Notes under the pieces: generated by a model
Seen by the model: the letters and a program-made list of their open reading frames with translations, nothing else
Database searches by the model: none
Told to the model about the DNA's origin: nothing
From: an uncultured Clostridia bacterium
GTDB taxonomy: Bacteria > Bacillota > Clostridia > Oscillospirales > CAG-272
NCBI GenBank assembly: GCA_904502015.1
Contig: CAJGEA010000007.1
Span: 1-26,825, forward strand
Direction: 5' to 3'
DNA: 26,825 nucleotides
Position numbers and translations under genes: made by a program
Part shown: positions 8,449 through 15,867 of the stretch, piece by piece
Layout of the letters: the number at the start of each line of letters is the position of its first letter
Position numbering within the stretch: the first letter of the stretch is position 1

Positions 8449-9532
8449 TACTGTTAAAACGCAGGATACCGTCGCCTATGACGACGAGATGATCGCTGCA
8501 AAAGAGGCGGAAGAGAAAAAAGCCGCCATCCTTGCGGACGCGGCCAAGCCCTTTGATCCCGACGCCCTGCTCGAGGTGCGCCACTTGTCCAAGCGCTTTC
8601 CCGTGAAAAAGAATCTTCTCGGCAAGATTCAGCAGGAGCTCGTCGCGGTGGATGACGTTTCCTTTACCCTCAAGGCAGGCGAAACCCTCGGAATCGTCGG
8701 AGAATCTGGCTGCGGTAAGACCACGATGGGCCGAACCGTGCTTAAGCTTCACCAGCCGAGCGGCGGTCAGATCATTTTCAACGGTGAGGACATTACGAAT
8801 TACAAAAATTCGCAAATGCGCCACCTCCGCACGGATATGCAGATCATATTCCAGGATCCGTATTCCTCCTTGCCCCCCAGAGCCACCGTTGGCGATATTC
8901 TGTCCGAGCCCGTTAAGGTGCATAACATTGTGCCCAAAAACGAGGTCAAGGATTACGTGATGGATCTGATGGAAAAGTGCGGCCTGCGTGACTACTACTA
9001 CGAGCGATATCCGCACGAGTTTTCGGGCGGCCAGCGCCAGCGAATCTGCATCGCGCGCGCGCTGTCGGTCAAGCCCAAGCTGGTGATTTGCGACGAGCCC
9101 GTTTCGGCGCTCGACGTTTCCATTCAGGCGCAGATCATCAACCTGCTCAAGGATCTGCAGCGCTCCTTGAATCTGACCTACCTTTTTATTTCTCACGATC
9201 TGTCGGTAGTCAAGTTCATTTCCGACAAGGTTGGCGTGATGTATCTTGGCTCTATGGTGGAATTCGGCTCAAAAAAGGATATCTTTGCAAACCCGCTTCA
9301 TCCCTATACGAAGGCACTATTCTCGGCGATTCCGAATCCCAATCCCGACGTTAAGATGCAGCGCATCGTGCTGAAGGGGGATATTCCTTCTCCCACCAAT
9401 CCTCCGAAGGGATGCCGCTTCCACACGAGATGCCCGCATGCGACCGAGAAATGCAAGCACGTAACACCCACGTACAGGGAGTATGAGCCCGGGCATTTCG
9501 CTGCGTGTCACCTTCTCGACAAGAATCAGTGA
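8441..9532 (+). CDS. oppF: Peptide ABC transporter ATP-binding protein, OppF/DppF type
   Basis: The partner ATPase of OppD. Walker A GESGCGKTT starts near residue 87, the signature is FSGGQRQRI, Walker B is LVICDEPVSALD and the H-loop is in SHDLS. The tail again has the cysteine motif CRFHTRCPHATEKC...FAACHLL. I prefer the GTG at 8441, which gives MADTVKTQD and has AGGAGGG eight bases ahead; an in-frame ATG at 8420 lacks such a site. The GTG overlaps the end of oppD by 8 bases. Before the core there is an acidic and basic extension of about 45 residues, parallel to that of OppD. The sequence after the Q-loop reads SSLPPRATVG, where SSLNPRMTVG is more usual. Function is clear by family; substrate is not. 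Confidence 0.92.
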   Translation: MADTVKTQDTVAYDDEMIAAKEAEEKKAAILADAAKPFDPDALLEVRHLSKRFPVKKNLLGKIQQELVAVDDVSFTLKAGETLGIVGESGCGKTTMGRTVLKLHQPSGGQIIFNGEDITNYKNSQMRHLRTDMQIIFQDPYSSLPPRATVGDILSEPVKVHNIVPKNEVKDYVMDLMEKCGLRDYYYERYPHEFSGGQRQRICIARALSVKPKLVICDEPVSALDVSIQAQIINLLKDLQRSLNLTYLFISHDLSVVKFISDKVGVMYLGSMVEFGSKKDIFANPLHPYTKALFSAIPNPNPDVKMQRIVLKGDIPSPTNPPKGCRFHTRCPHATEKCKHVTPTYREYEPGHFAACHLLDKNQ

Positions 9533-9533
9533 T

Positions 9534-9788
9534 ATGGGAAATACGACGAAAAACAAGAAACATAAGAAAACCAAGCCCGTATATATCGACGACGGTTCTA
9601 CTATTGCCGATATGTCGGGCGTTGGAGGCAGCAGACCCGCACTGGAAAGGAATCAATCCCACCCCCGAGCATCCTATAAAGAGATGTTCCAAACCTATAT
9701 ATCTGCCGTTCGGATGATGTTTTTTCCCATGCTTGCCGTTCTGGGAATCATCGCGCTTGCTTACCTGATCGTTTACATTATTTTATAA
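9534..9788 (+). CDS. Small single-span membrane protein at the end of the opp operon
   Basis: An 84-residue protein beginning one base after the oppF stop codon. The N-terminus is strongly basic (KNKKHKKTKP), followed by YIDDGSTIADMSGV, a proline- and charge-containing linker, and a C-terminal hydrophobic span of about 24 residues (from FFPMLAVLG to the end), so it is probably tail-anchored with the basic part in the cytoplasm. I do not recognise a named family. From general memory, a D-D-G-x-T-I-A-D-M motif recurs in short membrane proteins of Clostridia, which supports a real gene, but this was not searched. The ATG at 9534 is chosen over one at 9483 because the latter lies inside oppF. No strong ribosome site is visible, so translation by coupling to oppF is likely. 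A terminator follows it. Confidence 0.75.
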   Translation: MGNTTKNKKHKKTKPVYIDDGSTIADMSGVGGSRPALERNQSHPRASYKEMFQTYISAVRMMFFPMLAVLGIIALAYLIVYIIL

Positions 9789-9794
9789 CGTAAT

Positions 9795-9835
9795 AATCCC
9801 CCTTGCCGTGGCTCTTGCCACAGCAGGGGGGATTT
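9795..9835 (+). terminator. GC-rich hairpin between convergent genes, likely two-way terminator
   Basis: The outer arms AATCCCCC and GGGGGATT pair, and inside them GTGGC pairs with GCCAC around a TCTT loop. On the plus strand only a short T-rich stretch follows (TTTGCTATATTC), so efficiency is uncertain. On the minus strand the hairpin is followed by an A/T-rich stretch. It lies 6 bases after the small membrane protein gene and 43 bases beyond the stop of the glycosidase gene on the other strand, so it plausibly ends both operons. Confidence 0.75.
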
Positions 9836-9878
9836 GCTATATTCAATTTTGCGCCAGCGTGCCATAGATAGTATTTCG

Positions 9879-12305
9879 TCAGTATTTGTATACCCTTACC
9901 GACACCTTATCCTGATCCAGCATTCGTACCTCGCGGGGGAGGGTGATGCGGCATTCGTAGTCGGCGGAAACGTTGACACGTAACATGAAGGATTCACCGT
10001 CGTACGTCCATTCCACACCGACCATCCCCGCAGGCGTTTCTCTGCATCCGCGCGCCCAGCGCAGACCGCAGATGTGCGGCGCGATCTCGATACAGGGCTT
10101 ACCGATACCGTCTTCGTGGAGATACAGATCGCCCATACCCAGCACGTCACGCATGAGATGCACGCCCGCGTGGGAGGTAAAGCCGTGGCAGCGAGAGGAC
10201 GTATCAATGCCCGTGGTTTCCCACAGCGTCCCGGGGCCCTCGCGGAGCTGGGGCTCGTATATGGCCAGCAGATCCTCGTACATCTTGTCATACGCGCCCA
10301 TACGCGCCAGCAGATCCAAACGAATGCACAGACCAATGAAAAGCTGGCTCTCGCCCACGTTGGGGTCCTTGCCGAACACGGGCGCGGGGCCCATACAGTC
10401 GCGTACCGTTTGGTACAGAACGGGCGCCTCCTCGGGTGTAAACAACTCCGCCCACAGCGCGGTATACATGGCGGCCTCGCTGAACTTACCGCGCGAGTGA
10501 AGCGTGCCGTCCTCTGCAACGGTGAAGGAATCGGGGATGTGCTTGAGGGTGTCCGCACTTCGGTTCCCTACGATAGCACGGCGAAGGGTATCACGCACGG
10601 CTCTCCCTGCCTCGATCCACGAAGGTTCGTCAAAGACTCGGCCCAGCTCGATCAGCAGATACGCATAGAGTGCGTTGGCGGCGGTGGAGATGGGGGAGGT
10701 GTATTCGGTCTGATTAGCAAGCGACCAGTCCACGAAGATAAAGGGCATATTTTCAAGTAGCCCGTGCTTACCGATGAAGTCGTGCGTGCCTCGGATAAAC
10801 GCTTCCACGCGAGGCTTGTATCTGGTACCGAACTCGGTATCTCCCGTACGGCGAATAAACTCGCACAGCTCGCACATGAGCCAGAAGGACCACGTGCTGA
10901 TACCCGGCATTCCGTCAAAGCTGGGTTTGTTTGCGGGATATACCTCGGGGAAATAGGCGTGTCCCATGCCCTCGGCAGGCGTGAGGAGAAAGTTCTCCAG
11001 CATTTCACGTTCGACACGGTGATCGGAGAGCATCAGCGAGGCGGCGCGTGCCGTCCACAGAGAGTCGCAGAGCCAGCCGCCACGCTCGCGGTCAGGGCAA
11101 TCCATAAACACGTCCTGCGTGTTGAGCAGAAGCGTTTTTTTCGCGGCACGATACAAGCAATTGACGTTATCGTTACTGCATTGGAAAACGGCGCGCTTCT
11201 CGTCGGGATAAGCGTAATCCAATATGGAGAGATCCAAAACCGTTACCCGTCCCACGCCGCGGAAATGCAGCGTAAGATATCGCGCCAGCCCCGGCTCCAT
11301 AGTGACAAACTCGGTCAACCCCGCGGGAACGTGCAAACGGGTGACGTTGTTGAAGGGGTAAGGACACCTGCCGTCGGGGGCGATGATCTCGGAGCGCACG
11401 ATGTCGATAATACCCGCCCTCTCACAGATAACGCTGATCCGAATGAAACCGACGCGGCTTTCTACACCGTCCCAAATGGCAAAATAATCTTCGGTGTTAT
11501 AGGGAGTCAGTGTCAGGCAATCCGTGCCGTGCTCGGCGTTCAGAGAACCGTTCGGATTATCCACGGTGCGGCGGCAATCCATCGTTGGATGCTCGGACAG
11601 GGAAGACAGCAGAGGGTTATTGGCCTCAAAAAAGAAGGGCTCGGGCTGTATATCGGAGTCAATTTTGGTAGCGCCGAAGCACACCAATTCCTCAAAAGGA
11701 TAGGGGTTCATCGTAGCGCGCATGGACTTGTGGAGCAAATAATTGGGTTCGGTATTCAAAACGGCGACAGTGACGGGAAGAAAATCCCCGACGCCCAACC
11801 TCCAAAGGTGGTAAGCATCATCTAAACGATAGATCTCCATGCACTCACGGCAATGGGAAATGCGCTCAGCAACGGGAACGCGGGCGGTTATGGAGCAAAC
11901 CTGCCACTCGTCCCGTCCCGTAGCCGTCAGGATCTTGCCGTCGGCCTCAATTTCCGCGATGAACAGGCCGTCCTCCAACGTGCAATCGTTGGAATAGCCG
12001 TTATAGGGGGCCCAGTTCTTGTTATACGCCATGACCTCTACGGCAATATGATTCACACCCTCCATCAGCCAATCGGATATATCCGCTTCGTCCACGCGGC
12101 AGTATCCGTGCGCTGTGCGTGCGGGGCCGTGCATGACGAGCTCCCCGTTGACGTACAGACGGTATATGTTCCGCGCCGTAATGCGAATGATCACTTGATC
12201 CGCGGATGGGATTCCAATCGCGCGGTAAAAGCCGTACTGAGCGACGGCCGAATCCTTGTCAATGGGGTTCGGATGGAAAACGGCTTTGGCAGATAAAAAA
12301 AACAT
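9879..12305 (-). CDS. GH78-type alpha-L-rhamnosidase-like glycosidase, cytoplasmic
   Basis: The N-terminal beta-sandwich region has the GH78-like pattern IYRLYVNGELVMHGPART with DISDWLMEGVNHIAVEV. The (alpha/alpha)6 catalytic part contains MDCPDRERGGWLCDS: Asp402, Glu407 and Asp414 have exactly the spacing of the Asp/Glu/Asp set known from GH78 enzymes, and Glu696 in TLWETTG fits the other catalytic acid. It should release terminal alpha-L-rhamnose or a related sugar from glycosides. No signal peptide is seen, so it acts on imported substrates. Length (808 residues) fits the family. The start at 12305 has GTGAGGT seven bases ahead; an in-frame ATG at 12326 overlaps the stop of the upstream gene as ATGA and would add seven residues. 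It is the last gene of a cluster with two tRNA-modification genes, an unexpected setting. Exact substrate is uncertain. Confidence 0.82.
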   Translation of the reverse strand: MFFLSAKAVFHPNPIDKDSAVAQYGFYRAIGIPSADQVIIRITARNIYRLYVNGELVMHGPARTAHGYCRVDEADISDWLMEGVNHIAVEVMAYNKNWAPYNGYSNDCTLEDGLFIAEIEADGKILTATGRDEWQVCSITARVPVAERISHCRECMEIYRLDDAYHLWRLGVGDFLPVTVAVLNTEPNYLLHKSMRATMNPYPFEELVCFGATKIDSDIQPEPFFFEANNPLLSSLSEHPTMDCRRTVDNPNGSLNAEHGTDCLTLTPYNTEDYFAIWDGVESRVGFIRISVICERAGIIDIVRSEIIAPDGRCPYPFNNVTRLHVPAGLTEFVTMEPGLARYLTLHFRGVGRVTVLDLSILDYAYPDEKRAVFQCSNDNVNCLYRAAKKTLLLNTQDVFMDCPDRERGGWLCDSLWTARAASLMLSDHRVEREMLENFLLTPAEGMGHAYFPEVYPANKPSFDGMPGISTWSFWLMCELCEFIRRTGDTEFGTRYKPRVEAFIRGTHDFIGKHGLLENMPFIFVDWSLANQTEYTSPISTAANALYAYLLIELGRVFDEPSWIEAGRAVRDTLRRAIVGNRSADTLKHIPDSFTVAEDGTLHSRGKFSEAAMYTALWAELFTPEEAPVLYQTVRDCMGPAPVFGKDPNVGESQLFIGLCIRLDLLARMGAYDKMYEDLLAIYEPQLREGPGTLWETTGIDTSSRCHGFTSHAGVHLMRDVLGMGDLYLHEDGIGKPCIEIAPHICGLRWARGCRETPAGMVGVEWTYDGESFMLRVNVSADYECRITLPREVRMLDQDKVSVRVYKY

Positions 12306-12322
12306 ACGCGTTACCTCACGTT

Positions 12323-13099
12323 TCATTCGGTTTCGTCATCAATGGTGGGCTCTGGCAGAATGAGGGGACGGCGCTCGGGTAGAATGAACCCATCCACGCC
12401 CGCGCGTTGCATGGCACCGAAAATGCGGTGGCGAAGCCCCTTGTTCTCTCGCTCCAGTTGACGGAGAAGCTGCTTCATGGACTCGCGCTCGGTGGCCTTA
12501 TCCGCGGGACAGGAGGAAGGAACGACGGGCAACTCAGCCGAAGCCGCAAACGCCACGACCTCCTTTTCAGGGGTATAGAGAAGGGGGCGAATGACGTGCA
12601 GATCCACGCGGGAGAGGTAGGTCACGGGTTGAAAGCACCCGATACGGCCTTCAAAAAAGAGATTCAGCATAAAGGTTTCTACCGCGTCATCGAAATGGTG
12701 TCCCAGTGCCACGGTAGTACACCCCAGCGCCTTGGCGGCGTTGTTGAGGGCGCCGCGGCGGAGCTTGGCGCAAAGCGAGCAGGGGTTTGGTTCCTTGCGT
12801 ACCTCGAAAATGATCTTGGCAATCTCGGACGGCACAACGTGATAGGGAACGCCCAGCTTATCGCACAGCGCCCGAATCTCGTCAAAGTTTCCGCCGCCCT
12901 CAAAGCCCATGTCCACGGTAATGGCGCAAAGTTCAAAAGGAATTGGATAAAACCGCTTCAGAGTAGCCATAGCGTACAGCAGGGTGAGGGAATCCTTGCC
13001 TGCCGATACGCCAACGGCAATGCGGTCCCCCTCGCGGATCATTTTGTAGTCATCCACGGCTCGGCGAGTATAGCTGAGAATGTGTTTCATGTGGTCCAT
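12323..13099 (-). CDS. TtcA-family tRNA 2-thiolation enzyme (PP-loop ATPase)
   Basis: A 258-residue protein of the PP-loop ATP pyrophosphatase superfamily. The PP-loop is SAGKDS (residues 32-37), with Ala in place of the more usual Gly. PCSLC gives Cys107 and Cys110, and a third cysteine occurs at 197 (SSCPAD); this three-cysteine pattern fits TtcA/TtuA-type proteins that bind a 4Fe-4S cluster, rather than TilS. ALGHHFDDAVET is a further family motif. The reaction expected is ATP-dependent sulphur insertion into a tRNA base; 2-thiocytidine 32 is the TtcA product, but the target here is inferred. An AAGGA site lies about 10 bases before the ATG at 13099; the ATG at 13090 is an alternative. It follows trmN6 by 17 bases and overlaps or abuts the glycosidase gene. 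Confidence 0.85.
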   Translation of the reverse strand: MDHMKHILSYTRRAVDDYKMIREGDRIAVGVSAGKDSLTLLYAMATLKRFYPIPFELCAITVDMGFEGGGNFDEIRALCDKLGVPYHVVPSEIAKIIFEVRKEPNPCSLCAKLRRGALNNAAKALGCTTVALGHHFDDAVETFMLNLFFEGRIGCFQPVTYLSRVDLHVIRPLLYTPEKEVVAFAASAELPVVPSSCPADKATERESMKQLLRQLERENKGLRHRIFGAMQRAGVDGFILPERRPLILPEPTIDDETE

Positions 13100-13116
13100 A
13101 TATAGTAAATCCTTTT

Positions 13117-13971
13117 TTATTTCGAATCGCTGGTTGAGCAGTGCGACGTGTCGCGTGATTGGTTGGCGCCCGTAAATCGAGCAGGGAACGCGCAGTGCCC
13201 GTAAATGTATTTGGAATCTTCGGTCGGCGTCATGGGCAGCCGCGGTTTTTCGGGACGGTTGGGATCAGGCATCCATAAGGAGAGCGGAGGGGTGACAAGC
13301 AGAGAGGGCGCGGCGTACTTGACCGCCTCTACCAATACCATAGACGGTTCAGAGGCGACCGTAGCTTGCACGAGCGTCATGCGTTTGGGCTCAAGATCAT
13401 TGCTTCGCAGAGCGTCAAACAAATCTCCCAGACGGTTGGGACGGAATACACAGCAAAACCGTCCCCCGTGCTTAAGCAGGCGACTTGCCGCGGCACAGAA
13501 ATCGTAGATCGTGCCACACACCTCGTGGCGAGCGAGGTATTTTTCATCCGCCTCGTTGCGTGCGCCGCTGTCTGCCGCCATATAGGGGGGATTGGCGGTG
13601 ACCAGATCCACCTCACCCCCAACGTGGGCGGAGGTTAGATCCCGTACGTCAGAGCAAAGCGCGATGAGTCGGTCTTTTCCTCCAATGGTCAGGGCGTTTT
13701 CCTCGGCATTTTTTTCGATCAGTGAGCAAAACGAGGATTGAATCTCAACCGCTGTAAAGAAAGCCGCTTTTTTTCGGGCAAGACAGAGCAGGGGAATGAT
13801 CCCCGTGCCGCTGCCAAGATCCACCGCTTTGGCACTTGCGCGAGGCTTGATATATGCCGCGAGCAGGTAGGCATCCGTCCCAAATGTCAAGCCTTGGGGA
13901 TTCTGCAGAAGACGGATATTCTCGTTGACCTGATGGGCAACTGTTTCGCAAGGAAGCTCATGAGCAGACAT
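13117..13971 (-). CDS. trmN6: tRNA1(Val) adenine-37 N6-methyltransferase-like protein
   Basis: An S-adenosylmethionine-dependent methyltransferase of the YfiC/TrmN6 group, 284 residues. The SAM-binding motif is VDLGSGTGIIPLL (Asp51 to Gly57) and the catalytic NPPY is at residues 127-130, typical of N6-adenine methyltransferases. The N-terminal QNPQGLTFGTDAYLLAA is a hallmark of this group. The start at 13971 is supported by AAAGGAATT nine to ten bases ahead; the ATG at 14037 would place the start inside the terminator hairpin and lacks a ribosome site. The C-terminal 25 residues after YIYGHCAFPARF are polar and look unstructured. It heads a cluster with the TtcA-family gene and the glycosidase. 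RNA target is by homology only; a related rRNA or protein target is possible. Confidence 0.85.
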   Translation of the reverse strand: MSAHELPCETVAHQVNENIRLLQNPQGLTFGTDAYLLAAYIKPRASAKAVDLGSGTGIIPLLCLARKKAAFFTAVEIQSSFCSLIEKNAEENALTIGGKDRLIALCSDVRDLTSAHVGGEVDLVTANPPYMAADSGARNEADEKYLARHEVCGTIYDFCAAASRLLKHGGRFCCVFRPNRLGDLFDALRSNDLEPKRMTLVQATVASEPSMVLVEAVKYAAPSLLVTPPLSLWMPDPNRPEKPRLPMTPTEDSKYIYGHCAFPARFTGANQSRDTSHCSTSDSK

Positions 13972-13985
13972 TGTTGAATTCCTTT

Positions 13986-14057
13986 CTGAAAAAACAACTC
14001 CCGACGAACTGCCCGCGCATCCTTGTGGGCGCGACACAGAAGGTCGGGAGTTGTTTT
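13986..14057 (-). terminator. Strong terminator of the ferredoxin gene, just ahead of trmN6
   Basis: A perfect 15-bp inverted repeat (AAAACAACTCCCGAC with GTCGGGAGTTGTTTT) encloses a 37-base GC-rich middle that can pair further (CGCGC with GCGCG). On the minus strand the second arm runs into TTTTTTC, an intrinsic terminator. It lies 48 bases after the ferredoxin stop and ends only about 15 bases before the trmN6 start, right against its ribosome site. So it may also limit read-through into the tRNA-modification cluster. Confidence 0.88.
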
Positions 14058-14070
14058 GTTTGAGTATGTT

Positions 14071-14098
14071 CGTCTACGTTATAGCGTCTACGTTATAG
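14071..14098. repeat. Perfect 14-bp tandem duplication beside the ferredoxin stop
   Basis: The unit CGTCTACGTTATAG occurs twice head to tail, between the ferredoxin stop codon and the terminator. On the minus strand each copy contains TATAAC, which resembles a -10 element, but no convincing -35 element sits at the right distance. Confidence 0.85.
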
Positions 14099-14105
14099 CG
14101 GCGAA

Positions 14106-14276
14106 TTACTCAGCCTTGGGAGCATCCACGGGGCAGTTGTCAGCGCAAGCGCCGCAGTCGATGCACTTGTCAGCATCGATTACGTATACGCCATCACCCT
14201 CAGAGATAGCTTCAGTGGGGCAGTTCTCAGCGCAAGCGCCGCAGGAAATGCAATCATCAGAAATCTTGTATGCCAT
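14106..14276 (-). CDS. 2[4Fe-4S] ferredoxin, clostridial type
   Basis: A 56-residue electron carrier with two classical cluster motifs: CISCGACAENCP and CIDCGACADNCP, each supplying three cysteines to one cluster and the last to the other. The intervening EAISEGDGVYVIDADK is typical. It passes low-potential electrons between fermentation enzymes, hydrogenase or Rnf-type complexes in anaerobes. The ATG at 14276 is used because GGAGGT lies seven bases ahead; ATGs at 14282 and 14324 are too near or upstream of that site. The gene is acidic and has its own promoter (14336-14363) and terminator (13986-14057), so it is a single-gene unit, as expected for an abundant small protein. Confidence 0.95.
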   Translation of the reverse strand: MAYKISDDCISCGACAENCPTEAISEGDGVYVIDADKCIDCGACADNCPVDAPKAE

Positions 14277-14335
14277 GGTCATGACCTCCGGTTTAGAATT
14301 TGTATGCGCGGTATAACCGTACATACTTCTATACT

Positions 14336-14363
14336 ATTATATCATAAATAAATTATTTTGCAA
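14336..14363 (-). promoter_or_regulatory. Housekeeping-type promoter of the ferredoxin gene
   Basis: On the minus strand TTGCAA (-35, bases 14358-14363) and a perfect TATAAT (-10, bases 14336-14341) are separated by 16 bases within very A/T-rich DNA. The leader to the ATG at 14276 is about 50 bases and contains the GGAGGT ribosome site. The 70 bases upstream to the ricT stop are A/T-rich and contain only weak short palindromes. Confidence 0.8.
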
Positions 14364-14435
14364 GAGGCTTTTTGCATTTTGTTTGCAAAATTTTTGCGAA
14401 AATTGAAGAATTATGCCAAATTGGCGGATGGCAGA

Positions 14436-15821
14436 TTACGCATCCGAATCGGGCTCGTCCACCTGTTCGGAATTTGCAGCTCTGTCGTTTCGGCTTGCGT
14501 TGCGGGGCTGGGGAACAACATCGTCACGCTTGTACTTCTTGGGGGCTGAATCGGGCGCGTTTCGCAGGCTGACCTTGACCTCGCCAAGAAGGGGCATGAT
14601 CTCGGTCACAACGCCGGGGCCGTCGGGAGTGTTGACGAACGTGCCGGGTGCGGGAGAACGTCGAATCTCCTCGGCATAGGTTTCATATTCGTAGCGCAGA
14701 CAGCACATAAGACGTCCGCAGCAACCGGATATTTTATTGGAGTTCAAGGACAGATTCTGTTCCTTTGCCATTTTCATGGACACTTGCCCAAAATCCGAGA
14801 GGAAGGTACTGCAACAAAGCGGACGACCGCAAGTACCAAGTCCGCCGATCATGCGTGCCTCATCGCGGATGCCGATCTGGCGAAGCTCAATGCGGATATG
14901 GAAGACACCCGCGAGATCTTTGACGAGCTCACGGAAATCTACGCGCCCTTGTGCCGTAAAGTAAAAGAGCAGCTTGCTGTTGTCGAAGGTGTACTGCGCC
15001 GCCACCAGATTCATGTCCAGCCTGTGTTCCGCGATCTTAACAATACCGATACGGTATGCCTCCTCCTCGCGTTCGCGGTTTGTGCGGTTGTGCTCGATAT
15101 CCTCCTGCGTGGCGATGCGGATAACGGGACGCAAGGGAGGGACAACCAGATTTTTGTCGATCATGCGGTTGGCAATGCAGATCTCTCCAAATTCAATTCC
15201 GCGCGCGGTTTCGACCACAGCATAGTCACCCGAATGGCAGGTCAGCGCACCGGGATCGAAGAAATAGGTTTTGCCGCCCGTGCGGAATCGGACACCCACA
15301 ACAACCACCTTGTCCTCGGGGATTACGTCGGGAATCTCATCACGTCGACGGTGGAGTGAAACGTCGGTTTGGATGATGCTTTCAAGATCGACGTCATCCA
15401 GCGTACTATCGCCACGCTCCACCTCGTCGTTGGAGCAATCCTCGATGAGTAGGTTATCCATATCGGGAAGCTCGGCCGGCTTACGCGGCATATGATGAAC
15501 GCGGCGGGGACGGTTGGGGCGGTTTTGAGACGCTTGATTCTGTGTGGAGGAGGCTGCCATCTCGGTCTCAGTATTGGGGGTAGCGGTAGTTGCCGCGTTT
15601 TCGCAGTTGTCGCGGTTGTCGCGGTTGTCGCGGTTGTCGCGGTTGTCGCGGTTGTCGCGGTTGTCGCGGCGGTCAGTTGCAGGCTGATTTTGGCCGTTTT
15701 GATTGCCACCCGTATGCTGGGGGCGGTTCCGTTTGCCTCGTCCACGGTTGTGACGTCCGTTATGTTTGTTTCCCTCGTGGCGAGTGTCGCCTGCGGCGTT
15801 CTTATGGTCTTGTGTATTCAT
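14436..15821 (-). CDS. ricT: RicT/YaaT-like PSP1-domain protein with long disordered N-terminus
   Basis: A 461-residue protein. Residues about 168-435 match the PSP1/YaaT family: VGVRFRTGGKTYFF, VETARGIEFGEI and the cysteine-rich part GTCGRPLCCSTF and GCCGRLMCCL (Cys331, 336, 337, 367, 368, 373, 374). In Bacillus subtilis the counterpart acts with RicA and RicF, carries an iron-sulphur cluster and adjusts RNase Y-dependent mRNA maturation. The first roughly 165 residues are hydrophilic: basic and Asn/Gly/Arg-rich, with seven RDN repeats near residues 52-72, then acidic before the domain. The Bacillus protein is near 275 residues, so this extension is notable. The start at 15821 has AAGGAAGG eight bases ahead; more upstream ATGs would overlap holB. 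It follows holB by 46 bases, the usual gene order. Confidence 0.9.
   Translation of the reverse strand: MNTQDHKNAAGDTRHEGNKHNGRHNRGRGKRNRPQHTGGNQNGQNQPATDRRDNRDNRDNRDNRDNRDNRDNCENAATTATPNTETEMAASSTQNQASQNRPNRPRRVHHMPRKPAELPDMDNLLIEDCSNDEVERGDSTLDDVDLESIIQTDVSLHRRRDEIPDVIPEDKVVVVGVRFRTGGKTYFFDPGALTCHSGDYAVVETARGIEFGEICIANRMIDKNLVVPPLRPVIRIATQEDIEHNRTNREREEEAYRIGIVKIAEHRLDMNLVAAQYTFDNSKLLFYFTAQGRVDFRELVKDLAGVFHIRIELRQIGIRDEARMIGGLGTCGRPLCCSTFLSDFGQVSMKMAKEQNLSLNSNKISGCCGRLMCCLRYEYETYAEEIRRSPAPGTFVNTPDGPGVVTEIMPLLGEVKVSLRNAPDSAPKKYKRDDVVPQPRNASRNDRAANSEQVDEPDSDA
15607..15669. repeat. Seven perfect 9-bp tandem repeats inside ricT
   Basis: Unit TTGTCGCGG on the plus strand, seven identical copies, coding on the minus strand for (Arg-Asp-Asn)x7. 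The copies are identical at the DNA level, including third codon positions, which points to recent slippage expansion. Changes of one unit keep the reading frame. Confidence 0.95.
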
Positions 15822-15867
15822 TATATATTCCTTCCTTACCTTGTGGCTGGGGGATGTGCGTTCGTAC

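Noticed and set aside
10764..11825. 353-codon plus-strand open frame opposite the glycosidase
   Set aside because: The minus strand has GH78 catalytic residues at correct spacing; the antisense product has no family pattern.
13972..14037. Upstream in-frame ATG at 14037 for trmN6
   Set aside because: It would lie within the terminator hairpin, adds 22 residues not typical of the family and has no ribosome site, unlike the ATG at 13971.
14385..14425. Short palindromes GCAAAATTTTTGC and GCCAAATTGGC between ricT and the ferredoxin promoter, considered as the ricT terminator
   Set aside because: The stems are only about 4-6 bp with almost no loop space and no GC-rich core, so no terminator can be claimed for ricT.
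15607..15669. Tandem repeats considered as a CRISPR array
   Set aside because: Units are 9 bp and contiguous, with no spacers and no cas genes nearby.
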